Assembly: GCA_025656435.1 (NCBI GenBank)
Contig: JAHXHT010000121.1
Span: forward strand, 1 to 7,221
DNA length: 7,221 nucleotides
DNA from: Candidatus Thiodiazotropha sp. (ex Gloverina cf. vestifex)
GTDB taxonomy: Bacteria > Pseudomonadota > Gammaproteobacteria > Chromatiales > Chromatiaceae
Direction of reading: 5' to 3'
Position numbers and translations under genes: made by a program. This document shows, one piece after another, positions 1 to 7,131 of the stretch (positions are counted from its first letter, which is position 1; each line of letters opens with the position of its first letter). Under the pieces are notes generated by a model. The model had not been told where the DNA came from. It saw nothing but the letters and a program-made list of their open reading frames with translations, and did no database searches.

Positions 1-11
1 GTTTGCTTCAT
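1..11 (-). CDS. First codons of a probable IS5-family transposase (partial, runs off the left edge)
   Basis: An ATG at 9-11 on the minus strand is followed by AAG CAA AC, giving M-K-Q-T before the window ends. Only the position inside the putative IS end and the MKQT start support this call. Several IS5-group transposases start with MKQ or MRQ. No clear ribosome-binding site is seen before the ATG. It could be a chance ATG; the sequence to the left of the window would decide. Confidence 0.4.
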
Positions 12-83
12 GGGGTCTATATAATGATTGGCCTAGAATGTGCACCATTATCCCTCAATCGATGGATTCGTTCAGAGCTTCCC
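1..83 (-). mobile_element. Terminal fragment of an IS5-family insertion sequence, cut by the window edge
   Basis: Read on the minus strand from base 83, the sequence begins GGGAAGCTCTGAACGAATC, which resembles the terminal inverted repeats of IS5-group elements (G-rich tip, then a GAAC-A-A-like core). The trinucleotide TAA lies just outside the tip at 84-86 and could be one copy of a target duplication. About 70 bases in from the tip an ATG (9-11, minus) opens a frame starting M-K-Q-T, an N-terminus common among IS5-type transposases. A tip, a short leader and then a transposase start is the usual layout of this family. The rest of the element lies outside the window, so the family is inferred from pattern memory, not alignment. 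Confidence 0.55.
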
Positions 84-90
84 TAACAGG

Positions 91-707
91 TCAGATCTTC
101 AACCACTCCAACAACGGATCCCATAGGATCACATCTTTGTAAGCCTGGGATGGCGCCAGTTCGAAGATGGCCAACCCCTTCTCGGCAGAGCGGATGTAGT
201 TCTGACTCTCTCGCAGGTGGGTGATGAAGGGAATTTTGAGATGTCCCAGGTACGCTTCCAGCTCATGGTAGACCCGGGTCTGCTCCTTCACCCGATTGGC
301 GACAATACCGATACGGGTCTGGTATTTTGAGACCCGGCCACTGGCCAACAACTCGCTGAGATAACGGTTACAAGCACGCATATCGATCGGTGAGGGAAGT
401 ACCGGCAGGACCAATGTGTCGACCCGCAGCAGCATTTTATTAATGGCCTTGCCGTGAACACCGGCAGGTGCGTCCATGATCAGCAGATCGGTCCCCCTGG
501 CGGGTCTGACCGGTCCTGATACCGCATCGATAGCCTCAATTTCAGGTACGCTTTTCTGGCTTCCAGCCAGTCGAGCGTCGACATTTGCGGATCGAAGTCC
601 GCCAGCGCCACCTTCATCCCCTCGTCGGCGTACCAGGTTGCCAGATTGGTGGCCAGGGTTGTCTTGCCACAGCCGCCTTTGGCGTTCATCAACATGATCG
701 TGCGCAT
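91..707 (-). pseudogene. ParA/MinD-family P-loop ATPase, frameshifted
   Basis: This gene encodes a ParA-type ATPase of the group that positions plasmids, chromosomes or protein assemblies by ATP-dependent dimerisation on the nucleoid or membrane. The first frame (707 down to 480, 75 residues) has the deviant Walker A box KGGCGKTT (signature Lys10, Lys15) and DFDPQ at 37-41. It then runs into a TGA. The second frame carries LLIMDAPAG (Walker B, about 75-83), the PSPIDMRA segment and a normal C-terminus ending WLKI. Adding one A to the A run at 552-555 joins the frames into an unbroken 205-residue protein reading EARKSVPEIEAIDAV across the junction, a length typical of short orphan ParA proteins. 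AAGGGA at 715-720 lies 7 bases before the ATG. The gene follows ubiD by 39 bases and no ParB is seen. A real mutation, a sequencing error and a -1 ribosomal slip are all possible; the first two are likelier. Confidence 0.85.
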
Positions 708-746
708 AACTCTATCCCTTTAACTCCGTATTATTTTTCAACTAGT

Positions 747-2213
747 TTAGTCGATCCCCAGCTGATCCCAAATCTCATCGACCCTTTGTTTGATCTCAGT
801 ACTCATGGAGATGGGTCGGCCCCACTCGCGTTGGGTCTCCCCCGGCCACTTGTTGGTGGCGTCGAAACCTATCTTCGAGCCAAGGCCCGAAACCGGTGAG
901 GCGAAATCGAGATAGTCGATAGGCGTCTGTTCGATGATCGTGGTGTCCCTCGCCGGATCCATGCGGGTGGTCATGGCCCAGATCACATCCTGCCACTCCC
1001 GCGTGTTGACGTCCTCGTCCACCACGATAACGAACTTGGTGTACATGAATTGGCGCAGAAAGGACCAGACCCCCATCATCACCCGCTTGGCATGACCGGG
1101 GTACTGCTTCTTCATGCTTACAACTGCGAGGCGATAGGAGCATCCCTCCGGTGGTAGATAGAAATCGACGATTTCGGGAAACTGTTTCTGCAGGATCGGT
1201 ACAAAGACCTCATTCAGCGCCACTCCGAGAATCGCAGGCTCGTCCGGTGGCCGACCTGTATAGGTGCTGTGATAGATCGGGTCCTCGCGATGGGTAATAC
1301 GGTCGATGGTGAATACAGGGAAGCTCTCCATCTCGTTGTAGTAGCCGGTATGATCGCCGTAAGGCCCTTCGGGGGCCATATCGTCGGGATGGATGTGGCC
1401 TTCGAGGACGAACTCAGCAGAGGCAGGCACCTGCAGTTCGGAGCCGATGCACTTCACAACCTCGGTACGGCTGCCTCGCAACAATCCTGCAAAAGCGTAC
1501 TCGGACAAATTATCGGGAACCGGTGTGACTGCCCCCAGGATAGTGGCGGGATCTGCACCCAGGGCCACGGCAATAGGAAAGGGCTCGCCCGGGTGGGCCG
1601 CCTGCCAGTCCCGGAAATCGAGGGCACCCCCCCGATGGGCCAGCCAGCGCATGATGACCCGGTTGGGACTGAGGCGTTGCATACGGTAGATACCCAGATT
1701 CTGCCGGGATTTGCTCGGGCCTTTTGTAATGACAAGACCCCAGGTGATCAGCGGTGCAGCGTCTTCCGGCCAGCAGGTCTGTATCGGCAGCTGGGTCAGG
1801 TCGACATCGTCTCCCTCCTGGACCATGGCCTGACAGGGGGCGTTGTGCAACTCCTTGGGGGCCATGTCGAGCACCTTGCGGAACACCGGCAGTTTCTCCC
1901 AGGCATCCTTCATCCCCTTGGGTGGATCGGGCTCCTTGAGAAAGGCAAGTAACCGTCCCACTTCGCGCAGGGCGTCCACGTTCTCTTCGCCCATGCCCAT
2001 GGCGACACGTTGTGCGGTACCAAAGAGATTGCCCAGCAGGGGATAGCGGGAGCCTTTGACCTTCTCGAACAACAGTGCGGGGCCGCCCCGACGCAGTGTC
2101 CGGTCGCATATCTCGGTGATCTCGAGATTGGGGTCGACCTCCGTGCGGATACGCTTGAGTTCGCCGCGAGCCTCGAGCTGCTGGATAAAGTCGCGGAGAT
2201 CTTTGTACTTCAT
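747..2213 (-). CDS. ubiD: UbiD, 3-octaprenyl-4-hydroxybenzoate carboxy-lyase (prenylated-FMN decarboxylase)
   Basis: UbiD removes the carboxyl group from 3-polyprenyl-4-hydroxybenzoate to give 2-polyprenylphenol in ubiquinone biosynthesis. It uses the prenylated FMN made by UbiX, which is not in this window. The 488-residue product is collinear with E. coli UbiD (497 residues) at an offset of three, as recalled from the family. Asn172 and Glu238 fall at the metal-binding positions. IYR 175-177, RWL 189-191 and Arg194-Gly195 fall at the cofactor-contact positions. Asp287, within EGPYGDHTGYY, is the proton-donor position. The C-terminal NKWPGETQREWGRP stretch is also conserved. No active-site residue appears missing, so the enzyme should be functional and cytosolic or membrane-associated. 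The ATG at 2213 matches the conserved MKYKDLRDF start, although its ribosome-binding site is weak. It is divergent from the efflux operon and probably leads a transcript that includes the ATPase gene. Confidence 0.97.
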   Translation of the reverse strand: MKYKDLRDFIQQLEARGELKRIRTEVDPNLEITEICDRTLRRGGPALLFEKVKGSRYPLLGNLFGTAQRVAMGMGEENVDALREVGRLLAFLKEPDPPKGMKDAWEKLPVFRKVLDMAPKELHNAPCQAMVQEGDDVDLTQLPIQTCWPEDAAPLITWGLVITKGPSKSRQNLGIYRMQRLSPNRVIMRWLAHRGGALDFRDWQAAHPGEPFPIAVALGADPATILGAVTPVPDNLSEYAFAGLLRGSRTEVVKCIGSELQVPASAEFVLEGHIHPDDMAPEGPYGDHTGYYNEMESFPVFTIDRITHREDPIYHSTYTGRPPDEPAILGVALNEVFVPILQKQFPEIVDFYLPPEGCSYRLAVVSMKKQYPGHAKRVMMGVWSFLRQFMYTKFVIVVDEDVNTREWQDVIWAMTTRMDPARDTTIIEQTPIDYLDFASPVSGLGSKIGFDATNKWPGETQREWGRPISMSTEIKQRVDEIWDQLGID

Positions 2214-2244
2214 GGCGATGGCTATTCTTGATGATTTGATCCCG

Positions 2245-2272
2245 ACATTACCAGAGGGGTGGACAGGGTCAA
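2245..2272 (-). promoter_or_regulatory. Candidate sigma70 promoter for ubiD
   Basis: On the minus strand TTGACC (2272-2267) is followed after 16 bases by TAATGT (2250-2245). That would place the transcript start near 2238, about 25 bases before the ubiD ATG. The -35 match is good and the -10 match is partial. It is predicted by eye only. Confidence 0.4.
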
Positions 2273-2317
2273 GCGATGAGCATCGATCACATTTCTCTCA
2301 GTGATTGCGATATATGG

Positions 2318-2348
2318 TTGAAATATCCGAGCAAAAGACTAATATAAT
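2318..2348 (+). promoter_or_regulatory. Candidate sigma70 promoter for the RND efflux operon
   Basis: TTGAAA at 2318-2323 is followed by a perfect TATAAT at 2343-2348 after a long 19-base spacer. An overlapping TAATAT at 2340-2345 gives a 16-base spacer instead. Either would start transcription roughly 25-30 bases before the adaptor ATG. An imperfect palindrome GATAT-N9-ATATC (2309-2327) overlaps the -35 box, and CTAATATA occurs twice (2339-2346 and 2355-2362). These could be regulator sites, but no regulator gene is in the window. Confidence 0.5.
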
Positions 2349-2368
2349 GAAAATCTAATATACCAATC

Positions 2369-2372
2369 GGAG
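2369..2372 (+). promoter_or_regulatory. Ribosome-binding site of the adaptor gene
   Basis: GGAG sits 7 bases before the ATG at 2380. It supports that start or the adjacent in-frame ATG at 2383; the two cannot be told apart, and either leaves a complete signal peptide. Confidence 0.6.
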
Positions 2373-2379
2373 CCGATCC

Positions 2380-3429
2380 ATGATGCGCTTTTTGGGACAA
2401 CTGCTTTTCAGCCTCGCCCTGCTGCCGGGCCTTATATCGACAGCGGCGGCGGAACTTGAAACGGCAACGGCAAACAAGCGGGAGACTGCCAGGGAGTTCT
2501 GGCTCGACGGAGATGTGGAGGCGATCAACCGGACCACGCTTTCCGCCCAGACCCGGGGCCAGGTGGAAGAGATACTCTTCGATGTGGACGATTTCGTCGA
2601 AGCGGGCAAGGTGGTTATCCGGCTGAAGGACACTGAGCAACAGGCAGGTCTGAACCAGGCCAAGGCCGACCGCAAGGAGGCCGCTGCGCGGCTCAAAGAG
2701 GCGGGGGACGACTTCAAGCGCACCAAGGATCTCTTCTCCCGCAAGCTCACCTCCCAAGCCCAACTGGACAAATCCACTGCAGGACTAAAATCGGCCCGGG
2801 CCCGTAAGGATGCCGCCGATGCCCGTCTGGTGCAGGCCACCGAGCAGTTCGAATATACCCGGGTGAAAGCACCCTACAGTGGTATCGTCACCCAGCGCCA
2901 CGTGGAAGTGGGCGAGGTTGCCTCACCCGGACAGAAGCTCATGAGTGGTATCTCCCTGGACCAGTTGCGGGTCACCGTGGATATGCCACAAAGCCTGATC
3001 CCCGTGATCCGTGAGCAGGGCAAAGCACGCGTGCTGCTGCCTTCAGGTGAGACTATCGAGGGGGTCGGGCTCACTATCTTCCCATTCGCCGATCAGAGCA
3101 GTAATACTTTCAAGGTCCGCGTCGACCTGCCAGAGGGCGTCAAGGATCTCTTCCCCGGTATGTTCGTCAAAACCGCCTTCGTTACCGGCGTAAAACAGGA
3201 GTTGGTGGTGCCCCGTGAGGCCGTGGTCTACCGTTCTGAAGTGACCGCTGTCTATGTGATCAAGAATGACGGGCGGATCAGTTTCCGGCATATCCGCGCT
3301 GGACAGCCGGTGGGCGGAGAGATGCTCTCGGTGATTGCCGGTCTCTCCCCCGGGGAGTCGGTGGCGATGGATCCCGTGGCTGCGGCTGCCCTATTGAAGC
3401 AGCAGCTGGCGGAGGGCCACCATGAGTAA
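2380..3429 (+). CDS. RND efflux periplasmic adaptor subunit (membrane fusion protein, HlyD/AcrA type)
   Basis: This is the periplasmic adaptor that couples the inner-membrane pump encoded next to it to an outer-membrane channel. The 349-residue product begins with a signal peptide: a hydrophobic core at about residues 4-20 and an A-A-A stretch with likely cleavage after Ala24. There is no lipobox cysteine, so it is probably not a lipoprotein, unlike AcrA. Next come the first lipoyl half (about 44-83, with RGQVEEILFDVDDFVEAG), an Ala/Lys/Glu-rich coiled-coil hairpin (about 84-156) and the second lipoyl half with VKAPYSGIVTQRHVEVGE (about 162-179). The beta-barrel (about 194-270, containing FPGMFVKTAF) and a membrane-proximal domain follow. 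The hairpin is short compared with AcrA, which may bear on the choice of outer-membrane partner. The gene ends by overlapping the pump start by 8 bases, indicating translational coupling. The substrate cannot be read from the sequence. Confidence 0.93.
   Translation: MMRFLGQLLFSLALLPGLISTAAAELETATANKRETAREFWLDGDVEAINRTTLSAQTRGQVEEILFDVDDFVEAGKVVIRLKDTEQQAGLNQAKADRKEAAARLKEAGDDFKRTKDLFSRKLTSQAQLDKSTAGLKSARARKDAADARLVQATEQFEYTRVKAPYSGIVTQRHVEVGEVASPGQKLMSGISLDQLRVTVDMPQSLIPVIREQGKARVLLPSGETIEGVGLTIFPFADQSSNTFKVRVDLPEGVKDLFPGMFVKTAFVTGVKQELVVPREAVVYRSEVTAVYVIKNDGRISFRHIRAGQPVGGEMLSVIAGLSPGESVAMDPVAAAALLKQQLAEGHHE
3411..3415 (+). promoter_or_regulatory. Ribosome-binding site of the pump gene, inside the adaptor gene
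   Basis: GGAGG lies 6 bases before the ATG at 3422, within the last codons of the adaptor gene. The start and stop overlap as ATGAGTAA (3422-3429). This fixes the pump start and supports coupled translation of the two subunits. Confidence 0.75.
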
Positions 3430-6400
3430 ATTGGGCATCTCGGGTGGGATCGCCAAGCAATTCCTGATCACAGAGATCACCCCGCTGTTGGCCCTGGTGG
3501 GTCTCCTGCTCGGGGTGTTCGCCGTGATGGTGACACCCAGGGAGGAGGAGCCGCAGATCAACGTCACCTTCGCCAATGTCTTTATCCCGTTTCCGGGTGC
3601 GACGGCGGAGGAGATCGAGAATCTGGTGGCCACGCCGGCGGAGCAGGTGCTGTCGGAGATCGATGGCATCAAACATGTCTATTCCGTCTCCCGCCCCGGC
3701 ATGGCGGTGCTGACAGTACAGTATGTGGTGGGTGAAGATCGTGAGGACGCCATCGTGCGTCTATTCGCCAAAGTCTACGCGAACCAGGACTGGCTGCCCC
3801 AGGGTCTCGGCGTGGGACAGCCGATCATCAAACCAAAAGGCATCGATGATGTGCCTATCGTCACGGCTACCCTCTGGTCAGAGGATCCGTCAGTAGGCGC
3901 CTTCGAGCTGGGACAGGTGGCTCATGCCATCGAATCCGAGCTGAAACGGGTGCCGGGCACCCGGGACATCTACACCATCGGCAATCCCGACCGGGTGGTC
4001 CACGTGCTGCTCGATCCCCAGGCGCTGGCCGGTCACGGGATCGATCTGAGCGATCTTCGGACTGCTTTACAGGCAGGCAACCATATCCGTGACAATATCA
4101 CCGTCACCGCCGACAACCGGGAGCTGCTGGTACAGGCAGGCACCTTTCTCACCTCTCCCGAAGAGATCGAGGCACTGGTGATCGGTGTGCGTGAGGGTAA
4201 GGCTGTCTATCTGCGGGATGTGGCCCAGGTGACGCACAAGGCCGATCTGCCGAAGCAGTATGTCTGGATGGGTGTGGGTCCCCAGGGCGACATCAAGGAT
4301 CTTCCCCGGGGCGGAAAGTTTCCGGCGGTGACTATCGCTGTGGCCAAGAAGGCGGGCACCAATGCGGTGGATATCTCCAAGGCGGTGATCGACCGCTTCC
4401 GCCAGCTTGAAGGTGTCTTCATCCCTGAGGGGGTACAGGCCACCATCACCCGTAATTACGGCCAGACGGCTGAGGCCAAGGCCAACAAGCTGATCACCAA
4501 GCTCGCTTTCGCCACCCTCTCGGTGGTGGTGTTGGTCCTGTTGACCATCGGCTGGCGCGAGGCATTTATCGTCGGTGCCGCGGTGGTGGTGACCCTGGCC
4601 ATCACCCTGTTTGCATCCTGGGCCTGGGGCTTTACCCTCAACCGGGTCTCCCTGTTTGCCCTGATCTTCTCCATCGGCATCCTGGTGGACGATGCCATCG
4701 TGGTGGTGGAGAACATCCACCGGCATCTGCAGTTGGGCGCCACTAATTTACGTGAAGCCATTCCGAAAGCGGTGGATGAAGTGGGCGGCCCGACCATCCT
4801 GGCCACATTCACCGTCATCGCGGCCCTGCTGCCGATGGCTTTCGTCACCGGCCTCATGGGGCCCTATATGAGCCCGATCCCGATCAATGCCAGTACCGGC
4901 ATGATGATCTCCCTGGTAGTGGCCTTTGTCTTTACGCCATGGTTGACCAACCGAATACTTGCCAGCCAGGCGGAGCATATTGCGTCTCATGCCCTTGATG
5001 AACAGGCGGAGACGAAGCTGAGCCGATTTTTCACCCGGGTGATGACACCTTTCCTGTTGGGTAGTCGCGGTAATCGGATGCGCTGGATATTACTGGGATC
5101 GATCATGCTGCTGATTGCCGCCTCGATCTCCCTGGTGGCGACCCAATCGGTGGTGATGAAGATGTTGCCGTTCGATAACAAGTCGGAGTTTCAGGTGGTG
5201 CTCGACATGCCGGAAGGCACCAGCCTCGAACAGACCGCTCGGGTGCTGGATGAACTGGGAGACTACCTGGGTCGAGTCGACGAGGTGACCGATTACCAGG
5301 TCTACGCCGGTACCGCTTCACCCATCGGTTTCAACGGTCTGGTGCGCCAGTACTATCTGCGTGAAGGCGCCCACCTGGGTGATATCCAGGTCAATCTGGT
5401 GGACAAACACCATCGGGATCGCAAGAGTCACGAAGTCGCTCTTGCCGTACGCGGGCCGTTGCAGACCATTGCCAAAGAGTACAACGGCAATGTGAAAGTG
5501 GTGGAGGTGCCGCCGGGTCCGCCGGTGATGTCACCCCTGGTGGCCGAGGTCTATGGTCTCGACTACGAGGGCCAGACGGAAGCCGCGTGGGAGATCCGCA
5601 GCGTGTTCGAGAACACTCCCGACATCATCGATGTGGACGACAGCGTGGAATACCCTTCGGCCAAGTTTGTGGTCTGGGTGGACCGGGCCAAGGCGTCACG
5701 GCTCGGTGTGGCACAAAGCGCGGTGGCCGAAGCGCTCTCTACCGTACTGGGTGGAGAGGATGCCAGCTTCCTGCACGGCGAGAATCTGAAGTATGCGGTG
5801 CCGATCCGAATCGAATATTCAGAGGCCGACAAGGCCGATCTGGATCAGGTGCTCTCCCTGCGAGTACGCTCACAGACAGGTGAACTGGTACCCCTGTCGG
5901 AGATCGTGCAGGTGATTCCGCGTGTGCGTGAGTACTCCATTCACCACAAGGATCTGCTGCCGGTGGTTTATGTCACCGGCGACATGGCAGGTGAAACCGA
6001 CAGTCCGCTATACGGCCTGTTCGATATCTCCGGCCAGCTCTCCGAAGGGAGTATCGAACAGTGGTTTCTGCAGCAGCCGGAGAACCCCTACGCTTACAGC
6101 CTGAAGTGGGACGGTGAGTGGCAGATCACCTACGAGACCTTCCGCGATATGGGCATCGCCTATTCAGTGGGGTTGCTGATGATCTACCTGCTGGTAGTAG
6201 CCCAGTTCCGCTCCTATCTGGTGCCCCTGGTGATCATGGCGCCGATTCCGCTGACCGTGATCGGCATCCTGCCGGGTCATGCCCTGCTGGGTGCCCAGTT
6301 CACCGCCACCTCCATGATCGGCATGATCGCCCTCGCGGGGATCATCGTGCGCAACTCCATCCTGCTGGTGGATTTCGTCAATCAGCAGGTACGTGAAGGT

Positions 6401-6640
6401 ATGGCGTTGGAGAAGGCGGTGGTCAACTCGGCCGCCGTCCGGGCCAAGCCCATCGCGCTCACCGCAGTGGCGGCTATGGCAGGAGGATTCTTCATTCTCG
6501 ATGATCCAATCTTCAGCGGCTTGGCGGTTTCGCTAATCTTCGGTCTCTTCGTTTCGACGGTGCTGACCCTGGTGGTGATACCAGTGGTCTACTATGCCGC
6601 GATGCGCAACCGTATTGAGTTTATTCGTGCAAGTGAATAA
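3422..6640 (+). CDS. RND-family efflux pump, inner-membrane permease subunit (AcrB-like)
   Basis: This is a proton-driven export pump of the resistance-nodulation-division superfamily, expected to work as an inner-membrane trimer. Its 1072 residues are close to AcrB (1049). The layout is the duplicated RND plan: helix 1 at about 19-37, a large periplasmic loop (about 38-360), helices 2-6 (about 361-505), helix 7 (about 555-573), a second loop (about 575-905) and helices 8-12 (about 912-1057). Helix 4 contains GILVDDAIVVVEN with the Asp423-Asp424 proton-relay pair. Helix 10 reads AGIIVRNSILLVDF, so Arg977 occupies the position of the relay lysine (Lys940 of AcrB). Thr1014 in helix 11 is probably the conserved relay threonine. 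LDDPIFSGLAVSLIFG (1026-1041) is typical of this class. The frame is open and complete. The DD pair suggests hydrophobic/amphiphilic efflux rather than heavy-metal export, but the substrate is unknown. Confidence 0.95.
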   Translation: MSKLGISGGIAKQFLITEITPLLALVGLLLGVFAVMVTPREEEPQINVTFANVFIPFPGATAEEIENLVATPAEQVLSEIDGIKHVYSVSRPGMAVLTVQYVVGEDREDAIVRLFAKVYANQDWLPQGLGVGQPIIKPKGIDDVPIVTATLWSEDPSVGAFELGQVAHAIESELKRVPGTRDIYTIGNPDRVVHVLLDPQALAGHGIDLSDLRTALQAGNHIRDNITVTADNRELLVQAGTFLTSPEEIEALVIGVREGKAVYLRDVAQVTHKADLPKQYVWMGVGPQGDIKDLPRGGKFPAVTIAVAKKAGTNAVDISKAVIDRFRQLEGVFIPEGVQATITRNYGQTAEAKANKLITKLAFATLSVVVLVLLTIGWREAFIVGAAVVVTLAITLFASWAWGFTLNRVSLFALIFSIGILVDDAIVVVENIHRHLQLGATNLREAIPKAVDEVGGPTILATFTVIAALLPMAFVTGLMGPYMSPIPINASTGMMISLVVAFVFTPWLTNRILASQAEHIASHALDEQAETKLSRFFTRVMTPFLLGSRGNRMRWILLGSIMLLIAASISLVATQSVVMKMLPFDNKSEFQVVLDMPEGTSLEQTARVLDELGDYLGRVDEVTDYQVYAGTASPIGFNGLVRQYYLREGAHLGDIQVNLVDKHHRDRKSHEVALAVRGPLQTIAKEYNGNVKVVEVPPGPPVMSPLVAEVYGLDYEGQTEAAWEIRSVFENTPDIIDVDDSVEYPSAKFVVWVDRAKASRLGVAQSAVAEALSTVLGGEDASFLHGENLKYAVPIRIEYSEADKADLDQVLSLRVRSQTGELVPLSEIVQVIPRVREYSIHHKDLLPVVYVTGDMAGETDSPLYGLFDISGQLSEGSIEQWFLQQPENPYAYSLKWDGEWQITYETFRDMGIAYSVGLLMIYLLVVAQFRSYLVPLVIMAPIPLTVIGILPGHALLGAQFTATSMIGMIALAGIIVRNSILLVDFVNQQVREGMALEKAVVNSAAVRAKPIALTAVAAMAGGFFILDDPIFSGLAVSLIFGLFVSTVLTLVVIPVVYYAAMRNRIEFIRASE

Positions 6641-6655
6641 AAAATTAGATAAGTA

Positions 6656-6697
6656 AATCCAGTCCATCTGTAGAGATGGACTGGATTCTATTGTTTG
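6656..6697 (+). terminator. Rho-independent terminator after the efflux operon
   Basis: A perfect 14-base-pair stem (6656-6669 with 6674-6687) closes a GTAG loop. The T-rich run TATTGTTTG follows at about 6689-6697. It lies 15 bases after the pump stop codon, where the operon should end. The T tract is interrupted, but the stem is long. On the opposite strand the sequence after the stem is less T-rich at first, so bidirectional use is uncertain. Confidence 0.8.
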
Positions 6698-6837
6698 TCT
6701 AAAAACTCTTTGATATTGCAGCTTGATAGACTGTTGATGGCTTGAGGTTTGATTGCTGAGTGTAAACTCGGTGAGTTACAAATATACCAAAGACGTGTTT
6801 AGTCTCTGAATCACCTAACGCCAGTGTTTGTAAAAAA

Positions 6838-7131
6838 CTAGAAATTGAATCTTAAAATCAACCTTGTACTCGTACCAGTTGTCTCCTTGTCAAAATTAGA
6901 CTGTGTACCTCCGTTCCATTCAGTGCCATCTAAATCCCGGTAAAACCACTCAGCTTCTGCACCGACCAAAAAGTTGTCGGTAAAAAGATATTCAAAACCT
7001 ATAGTCGGAGCAATGCTAAATCCGTCCGTATCGAAAACCATATCATTGTATATTGAGTTTAATGAGGTCTCCTCTTGAATATAACCTAGACGGCCTCCGT
7101 AGTAGATGCCTGTGTTTTGCGTTAATTTAGA
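6838..7131 (-). pseudogene. C-terminal fragment of an outer-membrane beta-barrel protein, truncated by an IS
   Basis: The open frame runs from an ATG at 7146 to a TAG at 6838-6840, but its first five codons (M-G-G-L-P) lie in the apparent IS end. The host-derived part starts near 7131 at S-K-L-T-Q. It shows alternating hydrophobic strands typical of a transmembrane barrel: GIYYGGRLGYIQEE, GFSIAPTIGFEYLFTDNF, FLVGAEAEWFYRDLDG and a last strand TSTRLILRFNF. The protein ends in Phe, as outer-membrane barrels do for recognition by the Bam machinery. The pattern fits the small OmpA-like/opacity barrel group. The signal peptide and early strands are missing, so the remnant cannot be exported as it stands and is most likely inactive. 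This segment is visibly A+T-richer than the efflux operon, which hints at a different origin. The exact family and role are unknown. Confidence 0.7.

Noticed and set aside
1269..1952. Long open frame on the plus strand opposite ubiD
   Set aside because: It is fully antisense to a strongly conserved ubiD, has no recognisable protein features, and is explained by GC-rich codon use on the other strand.
2281..2300. CRP-like half site TGTGA on the minus strand upstream of ubiD
   Set aside because: Only one half matches; the expected TCACA half at the right spacing is absent.
4067..4726. Long minus-strand open frame inside the pump gene
   Set aside because: Its His/Asp/Gly-rich translation is a typical shadow of a GC-rich membrane-protein gene, and it has no domain or ribosome-binding site of its own.
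6761..6785. Small hairpin GTAAACTC-GGT-GAGTTAC as a terminator for the barrel gene fragment
   Set aside because: The stem has a bulge and is weak, and no T run follows it on the minus strand.
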